Of a stretch of DNA of 43,236 nt, positions 6,804-16,100 are shown piece by piece (position 1 is the first letter of the stretch; each line of letters opens with the position of its first letter). The stretch covers positions 30,363-73,598 of the forward strand of contig JAUNRE010000002.1 of NCBI GenBank assembly GCA_030535795.1, given 5' to 3'. This DNA is from Akkermansia sp. Its GTDB lineage: Bacteria > Verrucomicrobiota > Verrucomicrobiia > Verrucomicrobiales > Akkermansiaceae. Position numbers and translations under genes: made by a program. A model generated the notes under the pieces. It did not search any database. It worked only from the letters and a program-made list of their open reading frames with translations, and was not told the DNA's origin.

Positions 6804-9622
6804 CAGGGAGTGGGTGTTTGTAAGATAAAGTACCAAGTGAGTTCGCTGTCCGGGCCGAGGCTGACGCGCTCCAGTTTTAATTGCAGGTTGACGGCGGAAT
6901 CAACGGTCTGTTTCGCGTAAGCGGCCTCGTAGGCTCGGGTGACACTGCGGGTAAGAAGCTCGCAGATGCGCAGGCGCATAATCCGGCGGATATTGCTTTC
7001 CTTGAGCGTGCGGGTGATTCGATTACGCGCTTGGTTGTGGGTGGCGCCGCGTTTGTTGATTTCATCATCCGTCAGCTCTAAGCCCAGGTCTGTTCCCAGG
7101 ATGAGCGGCAGTCGGGAAACGAAGCGTTTGTCGGTGTGCAGGCTGTAGAAGCGATCCACCACGGCATTAAATTCCTTACGCGTTTTTCCTTTGTGTTTTT
7201 CATCTGCTACGCTATAGAGTGCAGCAATGCTGTAGCGAGGGTCGCCGTTGGGGACTTCGCCGCAGCAGGAGCTATTGGCCACCTGTAGGAAGGTTTGCAG
7301 CACCGGCGCAGCAAAGGAATACCGGCGGTTTATGGAGCAAGCCCATGAGTTGATACTATCACTGTCGGTGGTGATACGCTTGTGATTCCAACTGTAGGGA
7401 ATGGCCTGTTTTGCATCCGGTTGCAGGGCTATAATCTGATTTTTACCCGTGAAATTCGGCAGAACGATGTGCAGTGGCGGATTGAGTGTCACCGGGACTT
7501 CTGTGTTGAGGTTGCTGAAGTCGTTGTGTTTCTGCAAGTCGAGTTTGCCGGCTGGCGCATTGGGTTCCGGCTTGCCGAGTGTGAGGCGATCCGGTGTAAT
7601 CGTCAGCTGGGAGGGAGTGGCTTTGGCCGGAGCTTTAGAGAGGATTCCCACTACCGGGATTTCCAGAGACGGAATCAGCAGGTAAGTTTGGCGACGGGAG
7701 TTGTCGATGTGGCGAAGTTTGACAGCCGTTGGTACTCCGTTGCTGCTGAGGGCGGTGAGTATGCCGTCTTGGGAAAGTGTCATACGCACCGGTGCGGCGG
7801 TGCCTTCTGCCCGGATGAGCCAGGTGTTGGCATTGTCGCCGGGGGTGATGCTGAGTTTCTGCCCGTGCTTTACAACCGTGGGCGGGATGAGTGCTGTGGT
7901 GTTGGAGCCTATGGCGATGGCTTCATATTCACAGTTTGTCAGCTTCACTTCTTCACCGGAGAAAAGTTTACGCAACCCTGCCGGAAGTTGGCGGCCAACG
8001 GTGACGAGTTCGGGCACCAGAGCATCCGTTATGTCCTGTTCCGGAGTCTGCTGTGTCGGCTCCGGGGTGGCGTCAACCTTCGGCTCCGGTTCAGGTGTCA
8101 CGACCGCAGGTGTGGGGGTGACGGGCTCCTCTCCTATGTCCGTTGTTGTTACGCTGTTTTTATCAAGCACGTCGGCCATGTAGGGGTAGAACTTTTCCTC
8201 CTGAAGTAGCGGCTTGATGAAAGACCATTGGCTGAGCAAATGCAGCCATCCTTGGAATTCTGTGTTGCTGGTGTTGCTCTGCCACTCTTCAAGCGGGCGG
8301 TCGTGTATCGCTTCATTCAGGTAGAGCCGGCAAAGTCCATCCGGTGAAATATCCAAAGCCTCAGCACATTCGATGAGGCGGCTCATATTGCTCGGGTGTC
8401 CGTGCGCATCCGTGGAGGCGCATCGCAGCAACTGTACACATTCTCGCAGCAGTTCGCGTTTTCTGATGGGCTTCTCAGTGGGTGGCAAGGCTCGCAGGTG
8501 TGACTCAAGCTGGTCAAGCTTTCGTGCTGTCGAGTTGGGGGAATAGGGGGCTGACGCCAGCTCCGAAAGTAGCTGAATATCCTCCTGCTCGTTGATTTTC
8601 GTAATGATTTGCCCGGTAATTTCACCGGCATCATCAATGAATATCCCCGAAACGAGTGAGGATGCACACCAGATAATACCGAGACCGCCCAGAACAAAGG
8701 CAAGGCGCACCCACTTCTTGGGCTTAGGTAGGATGTTGAACACGTCCTCATCAGGCGTTTCCGTATATTTGTATGGAATGGCCGGTGCAGAAGTGTGCGT
8801 GGGAGGTGGGGCGAAAGCAATGGGCTGATGATGCGTGTTGACGCCGAGAGGTGCAGAAACAGGGACGGTATCGTTTTCCTGCGTGATGACCAGTTCATCA
8901 TTAATTGTCAGGATGGTAGCCGCGCGGGCTATGGCGTCTTTTTCTATTTTGCTGCCGGGAGTGGTGAAGATTCGTGTGAACTCCTGGTGCGTATCCTGCT
9001 CGCTTCCGTGTGTCGTAAAGGTCTTACCCCATCCTCTGGAGGATGTGAGCCAATCACTCTCATGGCAGAGTTTCAAGATGTCCTCCGTAGAGGTGCCGCG
9101 CGGTACTGTGATGATGCATTCGCGGTCGTAGGGGTATACAAAAAATGCTTTTGCATTGCCTTTGTGACCGGAAAGCTGCTTCCAAGTGGGTTGTACAGAG
9201 GCATCCGGCAGTGCAGCCGCCGTCAGTCGGGGCTCTGTTTCGACATCCTCGTTGTCTGCATCCCAGACGCCGATTTTTCCCAATGCAACAATGACGCCGG
9301 CCGGGGTGGGACGAGAGGCGTTGCGTCGCAGGGCTTGCACTTCATCTTCCGTCAGGGCTAACAAGCGGGTGGTATAGCCATTGTCTGCGGTGTGGTAGTG
9401 CGTGCAGCTCAGAATGTGGAATGAGGTGGCCGCGCATATCACCTGGCGGTAGTTGAAGGAGGGTTCACCCTGTTGTGTCGGGCGAGAGCCGGGGTGCGGG
9501 CGGCTGATGGCCGAGAGCTCCTGCTCCAGTGCCTGAGGGATGCTATTACAGAGGATGCGCCGCTCCGCAACCCGGGATTGTCCGGGAAGTAGAGGGCCGC
9601 TGAAAATGCATTGGTAAGACAT
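6803..9622 (-). CDS. GAP1-N2-like GTPase-associated membrane protein
   Basis: This 939-residue protein begins with a domain that matches my knowledge of the GAP1-N2 (GTPase-associated protein 1) type found in Planctomycetes and Verrucomicrobia. Its marks are IFSGPLLPG near residues 6-14, HILSCTHYHTADNGYTTRLLAL at 69-90 (family form: Tyr-Thr-x-Arg followed by a conserved leader into an LxxxE segment), a WKQLSGHKGNA segment at 147-157, and RGWGKTFTTH at 196-205. A Pro-rich linker (about 250-290) precedes one transmembrane segment at 304-328. A second Pro/Thr linker lies near 480-510, followed by a C-terminal region that I cannot place. Known GAP1 proteins are encoded beside double-GTPase (DO-GTPase) genes in predicted NTP-dependent conflict systems. 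Here the GTPase gene ends 14 bases upstream, which supports the assignment. The biochemical function is unknown. Confidence 0.68.
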   Translation of the reverse strand: MSYQCIFSGPLLPGQSRVAERRILCNSIPQALEQELSAISRPHPGSRPTQQGEPSFNYRQVICAATSFHILSCTHYHTADNGYTTRLLALTEDEVQALRRNASRPTPAGVIVALGKIGVWDADNEDVETEPRLTAAALPDASVQPTWKQLSGHKGNAKAFFVYPYDRECIITVPRGTSTEDILKLCHESDWLTSSRGWGKTFTTHGSEQDTHQEFTRIFTTPGSKIEKDAIARAATILTINDELVITQENDTVPVSAPLGVNTHHQPIAFAPPPTHTSAPAIPYKYTETPDEDVFNILPKPKKWVRLAFVLGGLGIIWCASSLVSGIFIDDAGEITGQIITKINEQEDIQLLSELASAPYSPNSTARKLDQLESHLRALPPTEKPIRKRELLRECVQLLRCASTDAHGHPSNMSRLIECAEALDISPDGLCRLYLNEAIHDRPLEEWQSNTSNTEFQGWLHLLSQWSFIKPLLQEEKFYPYMADVLDKNSVTTTDIGEEPVTPTPAVVTPEPEPKVDATPEPTQQTPEQDITDALVPELVTVGRQLPAGLRKLFSGEEVKLTNCEYEAIAIGSNTTALIPPTVVKHGQKLSITPGDNANTWLIRAEGTAAPVRMTLSQDGILTALSSNGVPTAVKLRHIDNSRRQTYLLIPSLEIPVVGILSKAPAKATPSQLTITPDRLTLGKPEPNAPAGKLDLQKHNDFSNLNTEVPVTLNPPLHIVLPNFTGKNQIIALQPDAKQAIPYSWNHKRITTDSDSINSWACSINRRYSFAAPVLQTFLQVANSSCCGEVPNGDPRYSIAALYSVADEKHKGKTRKEFNAVVDRFYSLHTDKRFVSRLPLILGTDLGLELTDDEINKRGATHNQARNRITRTLKESNIRRIMRLRICELLTRSVTRAYEAAYAKQTVDSAVNLQLKLERVSLGPDSELTWYFILQTPTP

Positions 9623-9636
9623 GATCGGGAGCTTAA

Positions 9637-11367
9637 TCAGCTGTTAGTGCCGGGGAAAAGTGAGGGCTCAAGGCTGCTGAGAGCCCATAAGAGCGGGTCG
9701 GTGACTCGGAAGGGATTGAGGCTGCCGGAAGCGGGGCCCATGACGACGTCTCCTGTTTCTTCATCAGTGAACTCCACGGGGGCGGCACCCATAGCGGAGG
9801 CGGCAAAGTAGCACACGTTGTCAGACACAGCCTCGGCGTTGGTGCAGATGTTGGGGCTGATGCGGAAGAGAAGTTCGCGCAGGCGATTGGAGTTTGCGAT
9901 GATGTTTTCCTGCTTGAGTTGTCCGTTTCTCACCAGTGGGAGCAGGGGTTCAGCCCCCAGCAGGCTGCGCCAGGCGTCGCTCTTGCCCAGAATGATTGCC
10001 AGCGGCGTGTTGACGCGTTGTCCCGGCTTGAGGTTGAGGGCGGAGCGCAGGCGGTGTTCCATGTCGGCCAGCAGACGAGCCTGGCGCCCCGGCGGGGTGA
10101 GGCAATTTCGCAGTTGCGGGTCATCTTCATTCTTCAGAAGAGCTCGGAACTCCGGATTTGTTGTCGGGTCAAACAGGAAAAAGAGAGCATCGGCAACTTT
10201 GAGGTGGTTGAGGGAGGAATCCACCCCTTGCGCCTCGCTCCCGTCTCGGTTGTTGTAGAAGACAATCGAGTGTGCCCCTGATCCTTTGCTGAGGGTATAG
10301 ATAAAGGGGCGCGGCATGTTGATGTAGGCGCCATCTTTCCAAACTTTGCGGTAGAGGCTGTTGCTGAGGTGCGTCTTACCGAGATGTGCCGCCTGGGGTG
10401 AGTCCGCCGTGAACACGCGCATACGCATGTCGTTGAGCGGGGCGTTGGACGTGGGGTCGGCATCTCGGAAGGGGATTCCGAAGTCGCGGGGCATGGTACG
10501 CTCCAGCTCATGCACCAGTGATGAGAGGTAATACGACCTGCCGGCGGACGGTACGCCGACGAGGGAGATGATATGCTGGTTAATTTGCCCGAAATAGGGC
10601 GGCAGCTTGTGGTGGCAGTAGGGGCAGGCTCGCTCATGGCAGCGGGAGCCGCGGCTGTCGGTGGCATAGTCTGCCTTGGTGATGACTTCGGGGGCAAAGC
10701 GTTGCATGGCATCCGGCCCCAGGCGTTCATCACCGCAGAGCGAGGGATGCGTGGCAATGAAAAGGGCTTCCTCTTTGATGAATGTAGCCCTGCAGGAGGG
10801 GCATCGGTATTTTCCCTTGGGGGTGGAGCCTTGCATGTGGGCTCGCTGTACGGCACCTTCCATGCGTGATACGAAATCGGCTACGCTGAGGATATCTGAC
10901 AAGCGAAAGGCCTGGTGTCCCAGGCCTTCGAAGGCCGCAAGCGCTGTGTTAGATGCGGCTTCGGGGCAGCGAGGCAAATCAAGCAGCGCATGTGCCGAAC
11001 TCCATGCTCGCGTTTCGGGGGTGTAGATGTACCATACGCGTGGGCGATAGGCTGCAAAGTCCGGTCTGTTTTCCTCGCTGCCGTACCAACAGATAAAACA
11101 TCCGCCGGCCAGAACGAAAAGGTGGGTGCTGTCGGGCAGAATGTTGTGGTCGTGAGATTGTGCATGCCCATCAAGGGAGTATGATTCCAGTGAGGAATGC
11201 GGGAAGAAGCGGCATTTGCCGTCTCGCTGGGCGAAGACACCTCCGTTATCGGCGGCCATCGTCACTCGGAATGTGCTCTTGGGATTCTTGCCGATAGTCA
11301 TAAAGCTGCCATCCGACACACGTAATTTTCCTGTCAGGCAATCGAAGATGTAGAGCTGATAATTCAT
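9637..11367 (-). CDS. FHA-like / zinc-ribbon / TRAFAC (DO-GTPase2-like) GTPase with altered P-loop
   Basis: This 576-residue protein has three visible parts. Residues 1-97 look like a divergent forkhead-associated fold: a run of short beta strands with TIGKNP, a Ser-rich turn and a late strand with LFVLAGGCFICW. Residues 188-255 hold two zinc-knuckle pairs, CPSC (189-192) and CPYC (248-251), with further Cys/His nearby. Residues 265-570 resemble a TRAFAC GTPase of the double-GTPase 2 type: P-loop GVPSAGRS (271-278), a G3-like IVFYNNRDGS, LFFLFDP (395-401), and GKSD (461-464) as the base-recognition motif. The P-loop Lys is Arg and the G3 Asp appears to be Asn, so GTP hydrolysis may be weak or absent. 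I start at the ATG at 11367 because the frame upstream overlaps the NERD gene. A promoter lies just upstream. Confidence 0.72.
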   Translation of the reverse strand: MNYQLYIFDCLTGKLRVSDGSFMTIGKNPKSTFRVTMAADNGGVFAQRDGKCRFFPHSSLESYSLDGHAQSHDHNILPDSTHLFVLAGGCFICWYGSEENRPDFAAYRPRVWYIYTPETRAWSSAHALLDLPRCPEAASNTALAAFEGLGHQAFRLSDILSVADFVSRMEGAVQRAHMQGSTPKGKYRCPSCRATFIKEEALFIATHPSLCGDERLGPDAMQRFAPEVITKADYATDSRGSRCHERACPYCHHKLPPYFGQINQHIISLVGVPSAGRSYYLSSLVHELERTMPRDFGIPFRDADPTSNAPLNDMRMRVFTADSPQAAHLGKTHLSNSLYRKVWKDGAYINMPRPFIYTLSKGSGAHSIVFYNNRDGSEAQGVDSSLNHLKVADALFFLFDPTTNPEFRALLKNEDDPQLRNCLTPPGRQARLLADMEHRLRSALNLKPGQRVNTPLAIILGKSDAWRSLLGAEPLLPLVRNGQLKQENIIANSNRLRELLFRISPNICTNAEAVSDNVCYFAASAMGAAPVEFTDEETGDVVMGPASGSLNPFRVTDPLLWALSSLEPSLFPGTNS

Positions 11368-11397
11368 GAGCGGAGGCGAATTGCTTTGCGTACCATT

Positions 11398-11426
11398 CTT
11401 ATAGCATACACGGTTGCAGGCGTCAA
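11398..11426 (-). promoter_or_regulatory. Promoter for the GTPase/GAP1/coiled-coil cassette
   Basis: A sigma70-type pair, TTGACG (11421-11426) and TATAAG (11398-11403), has exactly 17 bases between the hexamers. The -35 overlaps the stop of the NERD-helicase gene. The expected transcript starts near 11391, giving a leader of about 24 bases with no Shine-Dalgarno site before the ATG at 11367. It suggests that the three-gene cassette can be expressed apart from the helicase. Confidence 0.6.
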
Positions 11427-13177
11427 GTAAATCTCGTGAAATCCCCGGGTGCTGATTCAGGAGCGGCGGAGCGTCTCTGTACTTCGCGCACAAAGGGTTC
11501 ACCCGTTAGGGTGGGGATGATGTAGAGCGCCACACGGGCTCGTGTGCAGGCTACATAGAAATCATTGAGGGAGAAAGCCGGTGTTTCTCCTAATGCGGGG
11601 ATATCTGTCAGGATGACGATGAGTGATTCAAGGCCTTTGAAGGCGCGAATGCTCTCTCCGAGCACATGTTCGTTCCGGTGCCAGCGTTCATGGCGGGCAA
11701 GGGATTGTTCCGGCTGTTCGCCTGGCTGAGCTCCTGCAACACCCGGTATGCGGCAAAGAGATGATTTTTCCGCTTTTTTCCACGGGGAGAGGACGACAAT
11801 ATCGCGTGCTGAATAGGTTTGTAACAACTCGCTGACAAGCTTTGACGCCTTGGCTGCGCGGGTGTCTACATTGTCAGACCCCGGTAGAATATGCACTTTC
11901 TGCGAGTTAAGGGGAAGAGCGTAGACTGTTGTGCCCGGTGGCAGGAGTGTGTGGCTATAGGTTGCTATATCCTTGCTGTTGCGGATATTGTGATGCAGGG
12001 TAATGCGAGTGGGCGGCTCCGGAACGGTGTTTTTATGGCCGTAAAGGGATTGGTTGGTATCGGTAAAAAGATAGAGCTTGCCATTGGGGCGCAGGGCTTG
12101 CTTGACAAGTGGCCACCAGGATGGGTGAAAATCCTGTGCTTCATCGACAAACACATAATCGAATTGCCAATTTTGGGTAATCTGTTCACGGAGCTGGCGC
12201 GTATAGGCAGCAACCTCACTTTCGGCTTTGCGCCAATCTATTGTCAAGTTGAGCGGTGTCAGCACATCATCGCAGAATCGAGCAAAGGTATTGGCGTAAA
12301 CAATGTCGGCTTGACGCAGTTTGTAAATGGATTTCTGTTCGCGCAGGTTATGGGCGAGATGCCGATTGAAACAGAGCAGCAGGATGCGCTCTTGTCCTTC
12401 GTTTTGCAGGATGCGTTTCCCGATTCGCTTGACTTCCGAGGCCGCCATCAGCGTCTTGCCGGAGCCGGCACAGCCGTCCACACGAATGCCCCCGGTGCTG
12501 TTTTCCAGCAGGTAGAGTGTGCGGGTCAGTGTTTCGCTCGCCATATCGAGCATTGAGGCATGGCTGCGCAGGTTTTTCTCATACTGAATCGTTTGAACGA
12601 GATAGGCTCGGATGGCCTCCATCTGCTCCCGGGCAAACGCATGCCCGTTGATAAAGAGTGACTCTATGCGTTGCTGTAGGTTGTCCTGCATTTCTTCGAT
12701 GCCGAATACCATCATGTCATCCAACCCTTGCGGCAGGCCGACATCATCTCGCCGCTGCTGCAGGAGGATGGCTAGGCTGCGAAACTCGACATGGTTCACA
12801 TCGAAGCGATAGCTAAGGCAATCCATGAGGCGTTTGGAGCCGAGATAGGCCTGTTGCACGGGCGATATGTAGGAGCCGAGGGGCTTTTCGCGCCCCTGTT
12901 CGTCAAGAAACATCCACTGGCCCGATTCAACCCAGAGGGTGCGAACATTTTTGACTTCTATCACCAACAGGCCTTTGTTCGGAACCAGTACGATGAAGTC
13001 CGTTTCGTAATTGGCGTATTGTTTCCGGTTGTGTTGGAAGAAATAGCGCCATAAATCGTGGATGACAATCCAATCATCCGGTAGGTTATCACGCAGAAAC
13101 TCGTAGACAATACGTTCTCCCACCACACCGGAGTTGGGGCTTTGATTTGTGAAACAAGCGGGGAACATGGAGGCCAT
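11423..13177 (-). CDS. NERD nuclease-domain / UvrD-like superfamily 1 helicase fusion
   Basis: This 584-residue protein combines an N-terminal NERD nuclease-related domain with a superfamily 1 helicase. In the NERD part I see GERIVYEFL (20-28), ETDFIV (58-63) and IEVKN (73-77), matching the E...D...ExK pattern of restriction-like nucleases. In the helicase part are Walker A GCAGSGKT (235-242), FVDEAQDF (343-350), HHNIRN (395-400), a motif V-like RAFKGLESLIVIL and motif VI YVACTRARVALY. NERD-helicase fusions are often found in defence neighbourhoods and on mobile elements, but some are housekeeping. It sits 20 bases after hrpA and directly before the GTPase/GAP1 cassette. A second in-frame ATG three codons in is an alternative start. 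Confidence 0.85.
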   Translation of the reverse strand: MASMFPACFTNQSPNSGVVGERIVYEFLRDNLPDDWIVIHDLWRYFFQHNRKQYANYETDFIVLVPNKGLLVIEVKNVRTLWVESGQWMFLDEQGREKPLGSYISPVQQAYLGSKRLMDCLSYRFDVNHVEFRSLAILLQQRRDDVGLPQGLDDMMVFGIEEMQDNLQQRIESLFINGHAFAREQMEAIRAYLVQTIQYEKNLRSHASMLDMASETLTRTLYLLENSTGGIRVDGCAGSGKTLMAASEVKRIGKRILQNEGQERILLLCFNRHLAHNLREQKSIYKLRQADIVYANTFARFCDDVLTPLNLTIDWRKAESEVAAYTRQLREQITQNWQFDYVFVDEAQDFHPSWWPLVKQALRPNGKLYLFTDTNQSLYGHKNTVPEPPTRITLHHNIRNSKDIATYSHTLLPPGTTVYALPLNSQKVHILPGSDNVDTRAAKASKLVSELLQTYSARDIVVLSPWKKAEKSSLCRIPGVAGAQPGEQPEQSLARHERWHRNEHVLGESIRAFKGLESLIVILTDIPALGETPAFSLNDFYVACTRARVALYIIPTLTGEPFVREVQRRSAAPESAPGDFTRFT

Positions 13178-13197
13178 AACGATGGGGTATTGTTGGG

Positions 13198-16100
13198 TTA
13201 GTTGTTGAGGAGTTCTGCTGCGGATACCAGCTTCTTGACGGAGGCGCGTCCCTTGAGTGACAAGGTGGGGGCAAAGAGCGAAAGCCGATATTCTGCCACC
13301 ATGAGGCCGTATGCCTGCCAGGCGGGTGAGTGGACATGGCGCGGATATTCCTCATAAAAGCCCGGAATGATGGCAGCGTTGAGGGCGTCGATACGCTCCA
13401 GCTCACGGACTGCCGGTTGCTGAGCGATTTTCTGGAGGCGTTGCTGAAGTCCGCGGGCAAAACGTGAAATATCCTGAAGGGTTGTGGGAGGCAGCTCCGA
13501 AAGGAAGAAGGGGCGTGTGAGCCATTGCCACTCGCGTTGCAGGTCTTCGGCAATGCGGGATGCATAGCGGTCGCGGCTTGCCGTGAGACAGAACTCGCGC
13601 AGCGGTGCATCGGCTGCAGCCAGTTGCTCCCACACTTTGGCCAAGGGGCCGGCAATGGTGTCGTAGAGTTTTTCGCGCATGCGCAGGCAGGCAGCATCAA
13701 AATCTGCGGCGTTGTATGGCAGCGGTGCCAGTGTTGCATCCATGGCGGCATAGATGGTATCGGCTACGTTATTTTTAGGGCAGGCGCCCAGTGTGGTGAT
13801 AGCCAGTTTTGCCTCAACTGATTTGATGGGCAATCGTTTGCGTATGCTGCTGATGAAATCGCCATGCCGAATCAGCGCCAGACGACGCACTCCTATACGG
13901 TGGATGTGTCGGGCTTCTTCCTCGGTGGGATACACTTTGATGCGAACGTGCTCTCCGTCATCAAACAAAGCGGGGTATCCCGTGCCGGTGCCTACCTCGA
14001 CGGTGGTAGGCAGGTCGCCGCAGTCCCAGCGGGTCATGGCGGTGGCGGAGAAGGTGCGAGCTGCTTTTTTCTTGAAGCGTTTTTGACGAACGCTTTCTAA
14101 GCGCTCGCGGAGAGCCTGCATATTGCTGCCCATGGCGAGCGTCTGTTCCTCATCATTGAACACCCAGACTTTTGTTTGCAGGTCGTTAGGGATTCTGGAA
14201 AAATCGAACTGCTGGGCATTGCAGAATTTCTGCGTGCGGCGCATAACGAATTCTGCCAGTGCCTGGCTGAGGGGACGGTCGGGTGTGCGGTCGTACCATT
14301 CCTCCGCAAAATCATCTGCCGCACTGCCGATGGGCATGAGAAACTGTCGCACGTCTTTGGGAAGTGTGCGCAACAATATCTCGGCTCTGTCTGCCAGATG
14401 CGCCTGTACTCCCCACTCAGGCAACCAGTCGGGGAAATCGGTAAAGCTGTCAATGTGAATGCCTAGGGTGACGCCGTCATCAGGCTCGCCGGGATGGTGG
14501 GCGTAGTAGACGGCACAGGTGATGTCGCCGACGGTTATTTCATCCGGGTAGAGGTCTGCCGGGGCATGATCCTCACCGGGATAGACACAATCCTCGTAGG
14601 GAACGAAGAGGAGTTCGGGGGATGTTGCCTCTGCTTTTTCGCGCCAGCGGCGCAGGGCTCTGGCAGAGGCGCAATCCTTGGGCAATATGCCGGCAAAGAA
14701 GTTGTAGACACCTTCTTCACACCAGATGAGATCTCGCCTGCGTAATTTCGCTTCGGTGGTGCGCACCGTTTCCCTCATTTCCTGCAAGTGGCGAATGAAG
14801 GGGGGCTCGTCTCGCAGCTGCATCCCCAGAATGCCCTCACGAATCATGATTTCGCGTGCAGCCTGCAGGTTGTAGCGAGCGTAGGAGATGCGGCGGGAGT
14901 CAATGATAGTAAGGCCGCCGCAGGTGACTCGCTCTTTGGCATGAACTACGCCTGCATCTTTATCCCACGCTGCATCATAGGCATGGCATGCGCAGAGTTG
15001 TGGCGCGACCTGTTCGACCCAGGCGGGATCCAACACTGCGCAGCGGCGCATGAATAGCTTGCTCGTTTCTACCAGCTCTGAGCCGAAAATCCACTCTGCT
15101 CGTTTGTTGCGCCGGAAAAGACCGCTACCGGGGAAGATGCTGAAATCGCGTCCGCCCGCGCCTCTGTATACTTTATCCTCCGGTCTCCATACACCGATTT
15201 GGAGCGGGGCGCCGGCTAGAAGCGAGCGGTGAATCATCTCGGGCGTGGCTTGTTTGTCGGCGGGGGGAAGTTCCGGTATGCGCCAGCGAAGTGTTTCCTG
15301 CAAAGCGGCGGCTAAATCCTGAGTCAGATTGTTCCATTCCACCATGCGCAGGAAGTTGAGGTAGTTTTTAGAGCACCATTTTCTGAGCTGGTTACGTTTC
15401 AGCGTCCGTTTTTCGCGGAACTCGAGGGAACTGCGCCACAGGGAAAGCATGGAAAGGAAGTCGCTGTCTGCGTTTTTCCATTGGGCATGCGCCTGGTCGG
15501 CCTGTGTTGTGAACTCCTGCGGGCGTTCTCGCGGATCCATGATGCTCAACCCGGCGACGATAACAAGCATTTCCGCCAGGCAGTGCTCGTGCCCGGCCTC
15601 CAGCAGCATTCGCCCCAGACGCGGATCTAGCGGGAGCCTGGCCAGGCTGCGCCCGGTATCCGTCATTTTCTTGCTGCGGTCAAGCGCGCCTATTTCCCGC
15701 AAGGTTTTATAGCCCTCGTTGATGAGGCGGGGACTTGGCGGATCCGGCAGCGGAAATTCACCGAGCGGGGGAAGTCGCAGGTCTGCCATGCGTAGGATTA
15801 CACCTGCCAGCGCGCTGCGCTTGATTTCCGGGTCGGTGAAGGCGTCGCGTTGCTCAAAGTCTGTTTCTGAGTACAGGCGAATACAAACACCCTCGGTGAT
15901 ACGGCCGCATCGGCCGGCTCTCTGGCGGGCACTGGCCTGCGATATGGGTTCTACCTGTAGCCTTTGAATCTGCCGCCCCGGCAGGTAGCGGGAAATACGG
16001 GCTAATCCGCTGTCGATAACATAGATGATCCCCGGAATGGTAAGCGATGTTTCTGCGACATTGGTTGCCAGAACAATGCGTCTGGTGTTTTTCGATGGCC

